Origin: an uncultured Desulfovibrio sp.
Lineage (GTDB): Bacteria; Desulfobacterota; Desulfovibrionia; Desulfovibrionales; Desulfovibrionaceae
Direction of reading: 5' to 3'
Assembly (NCBI GenBank): GCA_900553065.1
Contig: USBZ01000002.1
Coordinates: 1 to 64,000, forward strand
Length of the DNA stretch: 64,000 nucleotides
Shown here: positions 16,912 through 25,137 of the stretch, piece after piece
How positions within the stretch are numbered: the stretch's first letter is position 1
Layout of the letters: each line of letters starts with the position of its first letter
Position numbers and translations under genes: made by a program
Notes under the pieces: generated by a model
Databases searched by the model: none
The model's input: the letters and a program-made list of their open reading frames with translations, nothing else
What the model was told of the DNA's origin: nothing

Positions 16912-18195
16912 TCAGCGGTTGGCGGCCAGAGCCTGATCAATGTCGGCAATGAGATCTTCGGCGTTCTCTATGCCGCAGGAGAAGCGCACGAGTTCGGGCA
17001 GAATGCCGCAGTTGCGCAGTTCTTCATCGTTCATCTGGCGATGCGTGGCGCTGGCCGGATGCAGGCAGCAGGTACGGGCGTCGGCCACATGGGTTTCGAT
17101 GGCGGCGATGCGCAGATGCTTCATGAAGTTTTCCGCAGCCTTGCGGCCGCCCTTCACACCGAAGCTCACCACGCCGCAGGAACCGTTGGGCAGGTATTTC
17201 TGAGCAAGTTCATGATACTTGTCGCCGGGCAGGCCGGGGTAGCGCACCCAGTCCACCATGTCGCTGCGGCTGAGGTATTCGGCTACGGCCAGGCCGTTTT
17301 CGCAGTGACGGGCCATGCGCACATGCAGGCTTTCAAGGCCGAGATTCAGCAGGAAGGCGTTCTGCGGAGCCTGAATGGCGCCGAAGTCGCGCATAAGCTG
17401 GGCGGTCGCCTTGGTGATGTAGGCCGCGGCATTGCCGAACTTGGTGACGTAGGTGATGCCGTGATAGCTTTCGTCGGGCGTGCAGAGACCGGGGAACTTT
17501 TCGGCATGAGCCATCCAGTCGAACTTGCCGGAGTCCACGATGCAGCCGCCTACGGCCGCACCATGACCGTCCATGTACTTGGTGGTGGAGTGCACCACGA
17601 TGTCCGCGCCCCATTCAATGGGACGGCAGTTCACGGGCGTGGCGAAGGTGTTGTCGATGATGAGCGGCACGCCGTGGGCATGAGCAGCCTTGGCAAAACG
17701 TTCAATGTCGAGCACCACAAGGGCAGGATTGGCGATGGTTTCACCGAACACGGCCTTGGTGTTGGGGCGGAAGGCGGCTTCGAGTTCTTCGTCCGTGCAG
17801 TCGGGAGAAACGAAGGTGAAGTCGATGCCCATGCGCTTCATGGTGACGGCGAACAGATTGTAGGTACCGCCGTAGATGGTGGCGGAGGCTACGATGTGAT
17901 CGCCCGCACCGGCCAGGTTGAAGACGCTGAAGAAGGAGGCCGCCTGACCGGAAGAGGTGAGCATGGCAGCGCTGCCGCCTTCGAGAGCGGCAATCTTGGC
18001 GGCGACATAGTCGTTGGTGGGGTTCTGAAGGCGGGTGTAGAAATAGCCGCTGGCTTCAAGGTCGAACAGCTTGCCCATGTCCTCGCTGGTATCGTACTTG
18101 AACGTGGTGCTCTGGATGATGGGGATCTGACGGGGTTCGCCGTTGCCGGGCGTGTAGCCGCCCTGAACGCAGGTGGTTTCGATATGCTTGCTCAT
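16912..18195 (-). CDS. metY: O-acetylhomoserine sulfhydrylase
   Basis: The product is 427 residues, the typical MetY length and longer than MetB/MetC (about 390). It is a PLP enzyme that makes homocysteine directly from O-acetylhomoserine and sulfide. PLP-binding features are SSGQAA, YGGTYNLF, DNTFATP and the Schiff-base Lys in HSTTKYMDGHG. The start at 18195 has AAAAGGA upstream. It is followed by metA, whose product supplies the substrate; direct use of H2S suits a sulfide-producing anaerobe. It is preceded by a long leader with promoter, palindrome, a small ORF and a terminator. Confidence 0.95.
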   Translation of the reverse strand: MSKHIETTCVQGGYTPGNGEPRQIPIIQSTTFKYDTSEDMGKLFDLEASGYFYTRLQNPTNDYVAAKIAALEGGSAAMLTSSGQAASFFSVFNLAGAGDHIVASATIYGGTYNLFAVTMKRMGIDFTFVSPDCTDEELEAAFRPNTKAVFGETIANPALVVLDIERFAKAAHAHGVPLIIDNTFATPVNCRPIEWGADIVVHSTTKYMDGHGAAVGGCIVDSGKFDWMAHAEKFPGLCTPDESYHGITYVTKFGNAAAYITKATAQLMRDFGAIQAPQNAFLLNLGLESLHVRMARHCENGLAVAEYLSRSDMVDWVRYPGLPGDKYHELAQKYLPNGSCGVVSFGVKGGRKAAENFMKHLRIAAIETHVADARTCCLHPASATHRQMNDEELRNCGILPELVRFSCGIENAEDLIADIDQALAANR

Positions 18196-18284
18196 GCGAT
18201 ATCCTTTTAATGCTTGGAAGCGTGTTTCTATGCCTGTTGTGCCTGCCGTGCCTTTTTTATCAGGGCGCAGACAGGGCCTGGGAA

Positions 18285-18321
18285 CAAAAATAAAAAAGCC
18301 CGTGCTTGTCGCACGGGCTTT
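18285..18321 (-). terminator. intrinsic terminator inside the metY leader
   Basis: On the minus strand AAAGCCCGTGC-GACAA-GCACGGGCTTT is followed by a long T-rich tract (TTTTTTATTTTTG). It lies 14 nt after the small leader ORF and about 90 nt before metY. It therefore either ends a separate tiny gene or acts as an attenuator for metY. Confidence 0.85.
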
Positions 18322-18334
18322 CTGCCGTCATGGA

Positions 18335-18415
18335 TCAGACATGAGGAAAGACCGGTGCGACGTATGGTTCGCCCCTGCACATGCGCTCGTCAAGAAGATC
18401 AAGAAAGTATTCCAT
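18335..18415 (-). CDS. 26-residue small ORF in the metY leader
   Basis: The ORF runs from ATG 18415 to TGA 18335-18337 and was found by reading the minus strand between the promoter and the terminator. The peptide starts MEYFLDLLDERMCRGEP and ends PVFPHV. It is acidic at first, with one internal Met-Cys pair. AAAGG lies about 11 nt upstream, a weak ribosome-binding site. It could be a leader peptide whose translation responds to methionine or cysteine supply, or an independent microprotein. There is no family that I recognise. Confidence 0.45.
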   Translation of the reverse strand: MEYFLDLLDERMCRGEPYVAPVFPHV

Positions 18416-18437
18416 ATCATGCCTGCCTTTGATATAA

Positions 18438-18483
18438 CTCTATATCTGGAAATCCTTATATAGAGGGCTTTCAAAAATGTCAA
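18438..18483 (-). promoter_or_regulatory. metY promoter with palindromic operator
   Basis: On the minus strand: -35 TTGACA (18483-18478), a 17-bp spacer, -10 TATAAG (18460-18455). A perfect inverted repeat CTCTATAT-N12-ATATAGAG (18438-18465) covers the -10 and the predicted start, the normal position for a repressor site. SahR- or MetJ-like methionine regulators are candidates, but I cannot assign one from the sequence. Confidence 0.75.
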
Positions 18484-18816
18484 GTCCTGTTGTTCGGAAC
18501 CTGCGGATTTTCTTCATTTCTGTCTCGAAGGTGTTGTGGGGCAGGCTGGTCGGTGCGGAAAAATTGTCAGCAAAAACGAGTTTTGCCCTGGGAGGCGGTA
18601 TGGCATTGGGCTGTTCGCGGACAGGTTTTCGCATGAATGGAAGCGATACTTTCATCGTTTTTCCGGCAAGCTCTCCGGAAAAGTACAGGCCTTTGCCAGG
18701 AGAGGGCCAAGGCCTGCATGGAGGATGCCGCGTGGCGGCAGTGCTGATGGTAAGAAGCGTTTTTCGTGGGTGACGTCGGTCATTCTTTTCAGACGATCGA
18801 CCCGGCGCAAGGCCTT
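18484..18816. other. intergenic region with no recognisable gene
   Basis: About 330 bp between the metY promoter and the end of the cupin gene. The open frames here have no ribosome-binding site, no family resemblance and poor codon use. I see no hairpin with a T-run. Confidence 0.4.
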
Positions 18817-19224
18817 CTACGGAAGCTGTTCGTAGGAAGCGTTGTCTACGGCTTCCAGCCATTCGTTGGAGATCTCGTCACCGGGAACTTCAACGGCCAG
18901 ATGGGAGAACCAGCTGTCCTTGGCGGCTCCGTGCCAGTGTTTGACCCCGGCCGGAATGATGACCACGTCCCCGGAATGAAGTTCCCGAGCCTGTTTGCCC
19001 CATTCCTGATACCAGCCCCGTCCGCCGGTGCACAGGAGAATCTGTCCGCCGTTGCGCGTGGCGTGGTGAATGTGCCAGTTGTTGCGGCATCCGGGTTCAA
19101 AGGTCACGTTGCCTATGACGACGCCTTCGGTGGAAAGCATGTTGAGCCAGCTGTTGCCGACAAAATACTTGGCATAGGCGGTATTGGCCTCGCCGCGGGG
19201 AAAAAGATCGGTGAAGGTATTCAT
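18817..19224 (-). CDS. cupin-domain protein
   Basis: The product is 135 residues from ATG 19224, with AGGAGC 4 nt before it. A single small beta-barrel is indicated by WHIHHATRNGGQILLCTGGRGWYQEWG (first cupin motif with the metal-binding His pair) and by GDVVIIPAGVKHWHGAAKDSWFSHLAVE (second motif). This subgroup often accompanies carboxymuconolactone-decarboxylase-like or alcohol/ketone-modifying enzymes, but the substrate is unknown. It is the last gene of a three-gene minus-strand set with an MFS exporter and an exported hydrolase, divergent from a LysR regulator. Confidence 0.85.
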   Translation of the reverse strand: MNTFTDLFPRGEANTAYAKYFVGNSWLNMLSTEGVVIGNVTFEPGCRNNWHIHHATRNGGQILLCTGGRGWYQEWGKQARELHSGDVVIIPAGVKHWHGAAKDSWFSHLAVEVPGDEISNEWLEAVDNASYEQLP

Positions 19225-19455
19225 GTCTGCTCCTGTGGAAGCCGGGTTGAAAAGAGTCCGTATTGCGGTTGTCTGAGGAGCCGGGAAATGCTGTTGTGTC
19301 ATTCCGGGACGCTCAGACAATTATCGTATGACTTACGATAGTGCTGAAGCTGCGTCTTTGCCAGTGACGGTCCTCTCGATTTCTTGCACGATTCTCTTGG
19401 CGCTTGTTGGAGCGAACCATCGGGCCGGTTCTTTCTGGATCTCTCCGTATCGGTT

Positions 19456-20655
19456 TCAACCGAGCTTTTTTCCGGTCGCGCGGAAATAGAGGGTAAAGCC
19501 GGAGAGCGTAAGCAGCACGGCTCCCGCAAGAATGACGGCGGCGGCAAGAAAGATGCCCGACGTACCCGAGGCGTCGTAGATGTTGCCTCCCAGCGCCGCG
19601 GCTGTTCCTATGGAGAACTGTATGGCGGCCACGGAAAGTCCGCCGGCGATTTCCGCCTTGTCGGTCAGCGTGAGCGCTATCCATGCCGTCCAGCCGACGC
19701 AGAGCATGCCGAACAGAAATCCCCAGAGCAGAAGCGCGGGAATACTGATGAGGATGCGGTCGGAAAAGAAGAAGAGAACCGCCGCCGTGATGACCAGCGT
19801 CACATGCATGCCTGCCATGGTAAGGCGGAAGTTTCTGTTCAGGAGACTTCCGGCAAGAAAGGTGCCGAGGGTATTGCTGACGCCGTAGGCCAGAAGCATA
19901 GCGGAAAGTGACGCGGCTTCCAGATGCAGATCATGCTGCAGATAGGGGCGAAGATAGGTGAACAGCGTGTGGTATCCGCCGTAGGCAAGAATGGTTGCGA
20001 GAAAGCCCGCCAGCGCCCAGCGCGTTTTCAGCAGGGAGATCATGCCGCCAAAGTCGTTGCCCGGCCGGGGCGGAAGATGCGGCAGGCTGAAAAATTGCCA
20101 GAGCAGGGAAACGGCTCCGGGAATGATGGAGAGCAGAAAAACGTTTCTCCAGCCGACGGCTTCTTCCAGCAGGCTGGCCAGAGGCAGGGCGATGATGGTG
20201 GCTACGGATACGCCTGCATAAATGATGCTCAGCGCCCGCGGAATATCTTTGGAAGGAACGAGCTGTATGGTGACGGCCGAGGCCAGAGACCAGAATCCGC
20301 CGACGCATATGCCGAGAAGTCCTCGTCCAAGAAGGAGCATGACGTAGTTTGTCGCCGTGGCGACCAGCAGATTGGAAACAATGAGCAGGACGGACAACAT
20401 GAGCAGGATGCGTCTCCTGTCGGTGTGCCGGGTGAGCGGAGCAAGCAGAAGACTGGTGAGCATGGCCAGCGCTCCGACGGAGGTGACGGTCTGTCCGGCC
20501 ATGCCTTCGGAAATGGCAAGACCGTCGGCAATGGGCGTGAGCAGACTTACGGGAATGAATTCGGCCGAAATGAGGCAGGTGACTCCCATGAAGAGGGAAA
20601 ACACCGCGGACCAGCGGGCCTTGCCCGCAGAGGAAGACAACGAATCGTGAGTCAT
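19456..20655 (-). CDS. MFS transporter, DHA1 drug/nucleoside-efflux type
   Basis: The product is 399 residues with twelve predicted membrane helices. Typical N-half features are FSLFMGVTCLISAEFIPVSLL (helix 1) and the loop motif APLTRHTDRRRILL between helices 2 and 3. GLLGICVGGFWSLASAV is helix 4. It resembles the AraJ/NepI/YdhP-like sugar or purine-nucleoside efflux group, so export of a small molecule is likely. It lies between the hydrolase and the cupin and is probably regulated with them by the divergent LysR protein. Confidence 0.85.
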   Translation of the reverse strand: MTHDSLSSSAGKARWSAVFSLFMGVTCLISAEFIPVSLLTPIADGLAISEGMAGQTVTSVGALAMLTSLLLAPLTRHTDRRRILLMLSVLLIVSNLLVATATNYVMLLLGRGLLGICVGGFWSLASAVTIQLVPSKDIPRALSIIYAGVSVATIIALPLASLLEEAVGWRNVFLLSIIPGAVSLLWQFFSLPHLPPRPGNDFGGMISLLKTRWALAGFLATILAYGGYHTLFTYLRPYLQHDLHLEAASLSAMLLAYGVSNTLGTFLAGSLLNRNFRLTMAGMHVTLVITAAVLFFFSDRILISIPALLLWGFLFGMLCVGWTAWIALTLTDKAEIAGGLSVAAIQFSIGTAAALGGNIYDASGTSGIFLAAAVILAGAVLLTLSGFTLYFRATGKKLG

Positions 20656-20687
20656 GGGAATTTCCGGAAAGAAAAGGGAAGAAAGTC

Positions 20688-20711
20688 GGCCCGCCGGGAA
20701 TGCGGCGGGCC
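20688..20711 (-). terminator. hairpin between hydrolase and MFS genes
   Basis: An 8-bp stem GGCCCGCC/GGCGGGCC. On the minus strand it is followed by a pyrimidine-rich stretch (GACTTTCTTCCC) and not a clean T-run. It is probably a weak terminator or processing hairpin in the operon. Confidence 0.4.
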
Positions 20712-20824
20712 TTCGGATCTCGCTTCAGCAGTATGCTGAAGGCGTTTTTATACTTTTTTTTGGGGGAATTCTGCCGGAGCGTCCGGACATGGGCTGCAGA
20801 GATCAGCGTACTTCCGGCCGGGCT

Positions 20825-21853
20825 TTATCCGTCTTTTTTTGCCAGATGCGCTCCGAAGAATCGTCCGAGTTCTTCAAAATGAAAGCGTGCTTCGGGCATG
20901 TCTTCATTCATGTGATACTGCGCGTGGGAGAGGCCTTCGAACACGATGAGATCCGCGGGCACGCCGGCCTGTCTCAGCTTGAGATGCATCCGTACCGTGT
21001 TGCTGAGGAAGAGGTCGCGGGTACCGGAGGTGAGAAGTACGGGGGGAAATCCGCTTACGTCGCCGTAAACGGGGGAAAGGAAGGGATCCTTCATGTCGTG
21101 CCCGTCTGCGTAGAGCTGTGCCGCTCCGGCAAGCCAGCCGTCATAGCTGACAAGAATGTTGTCCACTTCTTCGTTGGTGAAGTAGCTGTCTCCTGTTTTG
21201 GTCATGTCGGCCCAGGGAGTACCGGCGGCCAGGGCGGCAGGCAGAGGAAGCCCTTCGGCCTTGGCCTGCAGGGCGAGAATAAGCGTCATGGCTCCGCCTG
21301 TGGACGTGCCGAATACCCCGATGTTCCGGGCAGGCGTGGAGGCAAGAAGTTCCCGGTACACGGCAAGAGCGTCGTCGATGGCGGCCGGATAGGGATGTTC
21401 GGGCGCCATTCTGTAGTCAACGGAAATGATTTTATAGCCGCCGATGCCCGCCATGAGCAGCGCTTCCTGCGTTCCTGCTTCTCCCGGACCGAGAACATAG
21501 CCGCCGCCGTGAAGATGCAGCAGAATGCGACCGTCGTCGACATGATGTTCAGGTTCAATGATGTACACGGGAACACCGGCCATGGTACTTCTGGTGCTGG
21601 TGACGCCAAGCTTTTCCTTGAGGGCGGGAAGACTTTTCAGCTGGGCCTGCGTCATGGCGTCGATCCACTGCTTCCACGCTTCAGGCGTTGTCGGCGGTGT
21701 GTTCCAGCCGTCGGGAAGGCCTGCGGCGATCATGGCGCCGAGTTCGGGACTGACGGTTTCAGGCACGGGAAACGTTGTTTCTCTGCTCTGGGCCTGAAGA
21801 GCGTTGCCGAAGGTGAGCAGGGCGGCAAGCAGTACCGGGGCGATTCTGTTCAT
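20825..21853 (-). CDS. exported alpha/beta hydrolase, hormone-sensitive-lipase family
   Basis: The product is 342 residues with a Sec signal peptide (MNRIAPVLLAALLTFGNALQA). The family oxyanion-hole motif HGGGYVLG and YRMAPEHPYPAAIDDALAVYREL are followed by the nucleophile elbow GTSTGG (Ser). A late Asp (SGTRDLFL) and His (EGLSHAQYH) complete the triad, so it should be an active periplasmic esterase. The promoter TTGCTA-N17-TATAAC overlaps a LysR-type box. It is the first gene of the operon that is divergent from the LysR regulator. Confidence 0.88.
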   Translation of the reverse strand: MNRIAPVLLAALLTFGNALQAQSRETTFPVPETVSPELGAMIAAGLPDGWNTPPTTPEAWKQWIDAMTQAQLKSLPALKEKLGVTSTRSTMAGVPVYIIEPEHHVDDGRILLHLHGGGYVLGPGEAGTQEALLMAGIGGYKIISVDYRMAPEHPYPAAIDDALAVYRELLASTPARNIGVFGTSTGGAMTLILALQAKAEGLPLPAALAAGTPWADMTKTGDSYFTNEEVDNILVSYDGWLAGAAQLYADGHDMKDPFLSPVYGDVSGFPPVLLTSGTRDLFLSNTVRMHLKLRQAGVPADLIVFEGLSHAQYHMNEDMPEARFHFEELGRFFGAHLAKKDG

Positions 21854-21909
21854 GGGAACTCCGGGGCATCTGAACGGCAGATGGCTGAAAAGTTTTCCGA
21901 TATGAGTTT

Positions 21910-21946
21910 GTTATAGAAAAGCGGAAAACTGATAGCAAATACTTAT
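21910..21946 (-). promoter_or_regulatory. promoter of the hydrolase operon with LysR box
   Basis: On the minus strand: -35 TTGCTA (21938-21933), a 17-bp spacer, -10 TATAAC (21915-21910). The ATA-N9-TAT dyad at 21932-21946, containing T-N11-A, covers the -35 hexamer and matches the general LysR-family recognition pattern. It lies in the 238-bp gap shared with the divergent LysR gene. Confidence 0.6.
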
Positions 21947-22091
21947 ATTGAATGACAGGATATGCTTTACAGGCATATAATTGAACGATAAAAAAGAACG
22001 GTACGGGGAATATGCCGGGTACGAAGGCTGACCGGGACGAGGCGGCGATGACGGGCGTTTTGTCATGCTCCCGGCAAAAAGGGAAAACGAC

Positions 22092-23000
22092 ATGGAACTG
22101 AGAGTACTTCGATATTTTCTGGCCGTAGCGCAGGAGGAAAGCGTGTCGCGTGCGGCGGAGCTTCTGCATGTGACGCAGCCGACTCTATCCAGACAGCTCA
22201 TGGACCTTGAAGATGAGCTGGGCACAAGATTGTTTCTGCGGGGCGGGCGGAGAATGACGCTTACGGAAGAGGGGATGTTTCTTCGCAAGAGAGCGCAGGA
22301 GATTGTTTCTCTGGCCGACCGCACGAGCGCCGAATTCCGCAATTCTTCGGAAGACATCAGCGGCGACGTTCACATAGGCGGGGGAGAAACGAGAGGCATG
22401 CGGTACATTGCCGAAGTTGCCTGCATGCTTAAAAAAGCGCATCCGCACGTTTCCTATCATCTTTTCAGCGGCAATGCCGCCGAGGTCATGGAAAGGCTGG
22501 ACAACGGACTGGTGGATTTCGGGGTATTCATCGAGCCGGCGGATCTTTCCCGATACGAGTACATACGGCTGTCCGTTGCAGACAGATGGGGAGTGCTCAT
22601 GCGTTCGGACAGCCCCCTCTCTGCAAAGTCCGTGCTCGGACCGGACGACGTGGCGCCTCTTCCGCTCATCTGTTCCCGCCAGGCTCTTGTGGCCAACGAG
22701 ATTTCAGGCTGGCTGGGAAAGAGCTTCGACAGGCTGAACGTGGTGGCCTCCTACAATCTGTTGTACAATGCCTCCATACTGGTGGAACAGGGACTTGGCT
22801 ATGCGCTCTGTCTGGACGGTATCGTACGCTGTGCAGACGGCGGACCTCTCTGCTTCCGTCCCCTTGCGCCAAAGCTGGAGGTCGGTCTTGCCGTCGCCTG
22901 GAAGAAGTATCAGATTTTTTCCCGTGCTGCGGAAAAGTTTCTGGAAATGCTGCAGAAAAAGCTGGCTGAGCATGGCGCGTCTTCCGGACTGCCGCACTGA
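22092..23000 (+). CDS. LysR-family transcriptional regulator
   Basis: The product is 302 residues. The start at 22092 aligns with the family (MELRVLRYFLAVAQEESVSRAAELLHVTQPTLSRQ) and has AGGG 8 nt upstream. The helix-turn-helix is followed by LEDELGTRLFLRGGRRMTLTEEG. A periplasmic-binding-protein-like effector domain begins at about residue 90 (HIGGGETRG). The effector is unknown. It is divergent from the hydrolase-MFS-cupin operon and is their likely regulator. Confidence 0.93.
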   Translation: MELRVLRYFLAVAQEESVSRAAELLHVTQPTLSRQLMDLEDELGTRLFLRGGRRMTLTEEGMFLRKRAQEIVSLADRTSAEFRNSSEDISGDVHIGGGETRGMRYIAEVACMLKKAHPHVSYHLFSGNAAEVMERLDNGLVDFGVFIEPADLSRYEYIRLSVADRWGVLMRSDSPLSAKSVLGPDDVAPLPLICSRQALVANEISGWLGKSFDRLNVVASYNLLYNASILVEQGLGYALCLDGIVRCADGGPLCFRPLAPKLEVGLAVAWKKYQIFSRAAEKFLEMLQKKLAEHGASSGLPH

Positions 23001-23096
23001 GGATCAGTCTTTTCCGGCTCCGCGACATGTTATGGCGGCCTGTGCATGAGAAGATCAGACGTCCCTCGTTCCGGAAGGACGGAAGAATTCATAAAG

Positions 23097-23126
23097 AAGG
23101 CCGCCTCCCCGGGGAGACGGCCTTTT
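23097..23126. terminator. bidirectional terminator between the LysR and DUF362 genes
   Basis: Stem AAGGCCG-C-CTCC / GGAG-A-CGGCCTT with an inner CCGG, followed by TTTTAT. It lies in the gap between two convergent genes. Confidence 0.7.
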
Positions 23127-23147
23127 ATCATGACTGTTTCATGATGC

Positions 23148-24257
23148 CTACACGGTGATCAGTTCGTATTCGCTGCTGCCGAGACCGATGGCTTCGGCAT
23201 GCCTGATCTGACTGCGCCAGTCCGTGGAGGGATGGATGCTGGTGAAGTGGTCGTGCTGACCGTGGTCGCACTGGCCGAGCACGCTGGAGGCGATGACGGG
23301 AGCCGCGTTCACGGCATCGATGCAGGCCTTGTCCAGCGCCACAGGGTCGAAGCTGGCGAACATGCCGATATCCGGCACCACGGCGGCGTCGTTTTCACCG
23401 TGGCAGTCGCAGCAGGGGGAAACCTGATTGACGATGCTGATATGGAAGCAGGGGCGTCCCTGAACGACGGCCTTGGTGTACTCGGCCATGCGGCGGTTGA
23501 GAATACCGCTGTCGGCATCGGTGGCGTTGGAAATGGCGTCGAAGTTGCAGGTGGCTATGCAGCGGCCGCAGCCTACGCACAGATCGTGATTGATGACGGC
23601 CTTGTGATCTTCGCCGTAGGAAATGGCAGACTGCGCGCAGAAGCGGGAGCAGGTACGGCAGCCGCGGCACTTTTCCGGATCGATCGTCGGCTTGCCGAGG
23701 CAGTGCATGGCCATCTTGCCGGCGCGGCTTCCGCAGCCCATGCCGATGTTCTTGATGGTTCCGCCGAAGCCTGTCATTTCATGTCCCTTGAAGTGGGTGA
23801 GGGAAATGAAGATGTCGGCATCCATGATGGTGCGGCCGATAAGGGCGCTCTTGAATTCCGTGCAGCCTTCCAGCGGCACTTCCACGTCGTCGGTACCTTT
23901 CAGGCCGTCGGCAATGATGATCTGGCAGCCCGTGCTGAGCGGGGAGAAGCCGTTTTCATTGGCGGCGTCCATGTGTTCCAGCGCATGCTTGCGACGTCCG
24001 ACATAAAGGGTGTTGCAGTCGGTGAGGAAGGGACGTCCGCCGAGAGCCTTGACGCGGTCGACCACGACGCGGGCAAAGTTGGGACGAAGGAAGGAAAGGT
24101 TGCCGGGTTCGCCGAAGTGCATCTTGACGGCAACGAACTTGTTTTCAAAGTTAATGTTTTCAATGCCTGCGGTGCGGATGAGCTTGTCCAGCTTTTCCAG
24201 CAGGCTTGTGCCCACTTTGCAGCGCATGTCGGTGAAGTAGACTTTGGATGCGGCCAT
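23148..24257 (-). CDS. DUF362 protein with two [4Fe-4S] ferredoxin motifs
   Basis: The product is 369 residues, with no signal peptide, so cytoplasmic. The DUF362 core has VKMHFGEPGNLSF (about 44-56), LTDCNTLYVGRR and the segment THFKGHEMTGFGGTIKNIG (154-172). A ferredoxin insert carries Cys197/200/203/207 and Cys227/230/233/237, enough for two [4Fe-4S] clusters. The C-terminus is LGLGSSEYELITV, shared with the Tat-exported paralogue at 26923. It is the last gene downstream of larB-larC-larE on the same strand, 33 nt after larE. The biochemical role is unknown; His159 and Lys169 are spaced as in the LarA active-site segment (see findings). Confidence 0.85.
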   Translation of the reverse strand: MAASKVYFTDMRCKVGTSLLEKLDKLIRTAGIENINFENKFVAVKMHFGEPGNLSFLRPNFARVVVDRVKALGGRPFLTDCNTLYVGRRKHALEHMDAANENGFSPLSTGCQIIIADGLKGTDDVEVPLEGCTEFKSALIGRTIMDADIFISLTHFKGHEMTGFGGTIKNIGMGCGSRAGKMAMHCLGKPTIDPEKCRGCRTCSRFCAQSAISYGEDHKAVINHDLCVGCGRCIATCNFDAISNATDADSGILNRRMAEYTKAVVQGRPCFHISIVNQVSPCCDCHGENDAAVVPDIGMFASFDPVALDKACIDAVNAAPVIASSVLGQCDHGQHDHFTSIHPSTDWRSQIRHAEAIGLGSSEYELITV

Positions 24258-24290
24258 ATGTTTTCCTCCTGATGCGGTTGGAGTCTGAGG

Positions 24291-25112
24291 TTATGCGTGT
24301 TGTCTGTCGTAAAAGCCGGAGAGCGATTCCTGCACCGACAGAACGGGCCGGGGCCGGTTCGGTACGGCGGCATGAACGCTCTGCAGAAGCGCGGAAGCAA
24401 GGGCGTCCGGCAGAAGAGCCATGTCGGACGCAGTCAGGTGCAGCTCAAGCCTGTCCGGGGCGACGAGTCGAAGACGGAAGTCCACCTGCGGCAGGCCTGC
24501 CTCCGCAAGCGTATGTCTGACGGACTGCTCTCCTGCGGCGATGTCGGCCAGCGTTTCCGCATCGGGCCTTGCTCCGTAGGGAAGTCTGGTCAGCAGGCAG
24601 GGGCGGGGCTTCTGCCACGGAATGGTCATGCCGGTTTCTTCGGCCAGCAAGTGTATATCGTTCTTGGTCAGTCCGGCAAGCGCAAGGGGCGAGATGACGC
24701 CGAGTTCCCGCACGACCCGGATGCCGGGGCGATAGGCCGAGGCATCGGAGGCGTTGGTGCCGTCGCACAGCGGCAGATCGGATTCCTGCGCAAGGCGGGA
24801 GAACATGGCGTATTTACAGGCATAGCAGCGGTCTCGGGCGCCTTCGGCCACTGCAGGAACGGACAGCGTGTCCACGGGAATTTCCCGAAAGTCGAGCTGC
24901 TGCGCTCCGGCCCATGCGCGGGCGAAGTCGCTTTCTTCGGGCGGAACATGCGGGCCCGTAATGTGCAGAAGCACCGGCTGAAACTTCAGCAGCTTCGCGG
25001 CATGGGCCAGAAAACGGCTGTCGAGTCCGCCGGAGTAGGCGAGGGCGAAGCGGCCGTTGTCCGCCGTTTCGTCAAGAACGCGCTGAAGGCCGGAAAGAGG
25101 CGAAATGGACAT
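24291..25112 (-). CDS. larE: sulfur transferase for nickel-pincer cofactor, LarE
   Basis: The product is 273 residues. It converts the carboxylates of P2CMN to thiocarboxylates during assembly of the nickel-pincer nucleotide. The PP-loop motif ALAYSGGLDSRF is near residues 24-34. Three conserved Cys are seen: Cys96 and Cys99 in DRCYACK, and Cys172 in KPRPCLLTRLPYG. LarE with only the last Cys gives up its own sulfur, whereas three-Cys forms carry a [4Fe-4S] cluster; this one looks like the cluster type. ATG 25112 has a poor ribosome-binding site (AAAGGA 14 nt upstream), so coupling to larC is likely. Confidence 0.9.
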   Translation of the reverse strand: MSISPLSGLQRVLDETADNGRFALAYSGGLDSRFLAHAAKLLKFQPVLLHITGPHVPPEESDFARAWAGAQQLDFREIPVDTLSVPAVAEGARDRCYACKYAMFSRLAQESDLPLCDGTNASDASAYRPGIRVVRELGVISPLALAGLTKNDIHLLAEETGMTIPWQKPRPCLLTRLPYGARPDAETLADIAAGEQSVRHTLAEAGLPQVDFRLRLVAPDRLELHLTASDMALLPDALASALLQSVHAAVPNRPRPVLSVQESLSGFYDRQHA

Positions 25113-25137
25113 GATGAGTCGGAGTATCCTTTGCGGC

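Noticed and set aside
18196..18450. SAM riboswitch in the metY leader
   Set aside because: I could not find the conserved core of SAM-I or SAM-II in the leader; the region is better described by promoter, small ORF and terminator, though an Rfam search would be decisive.
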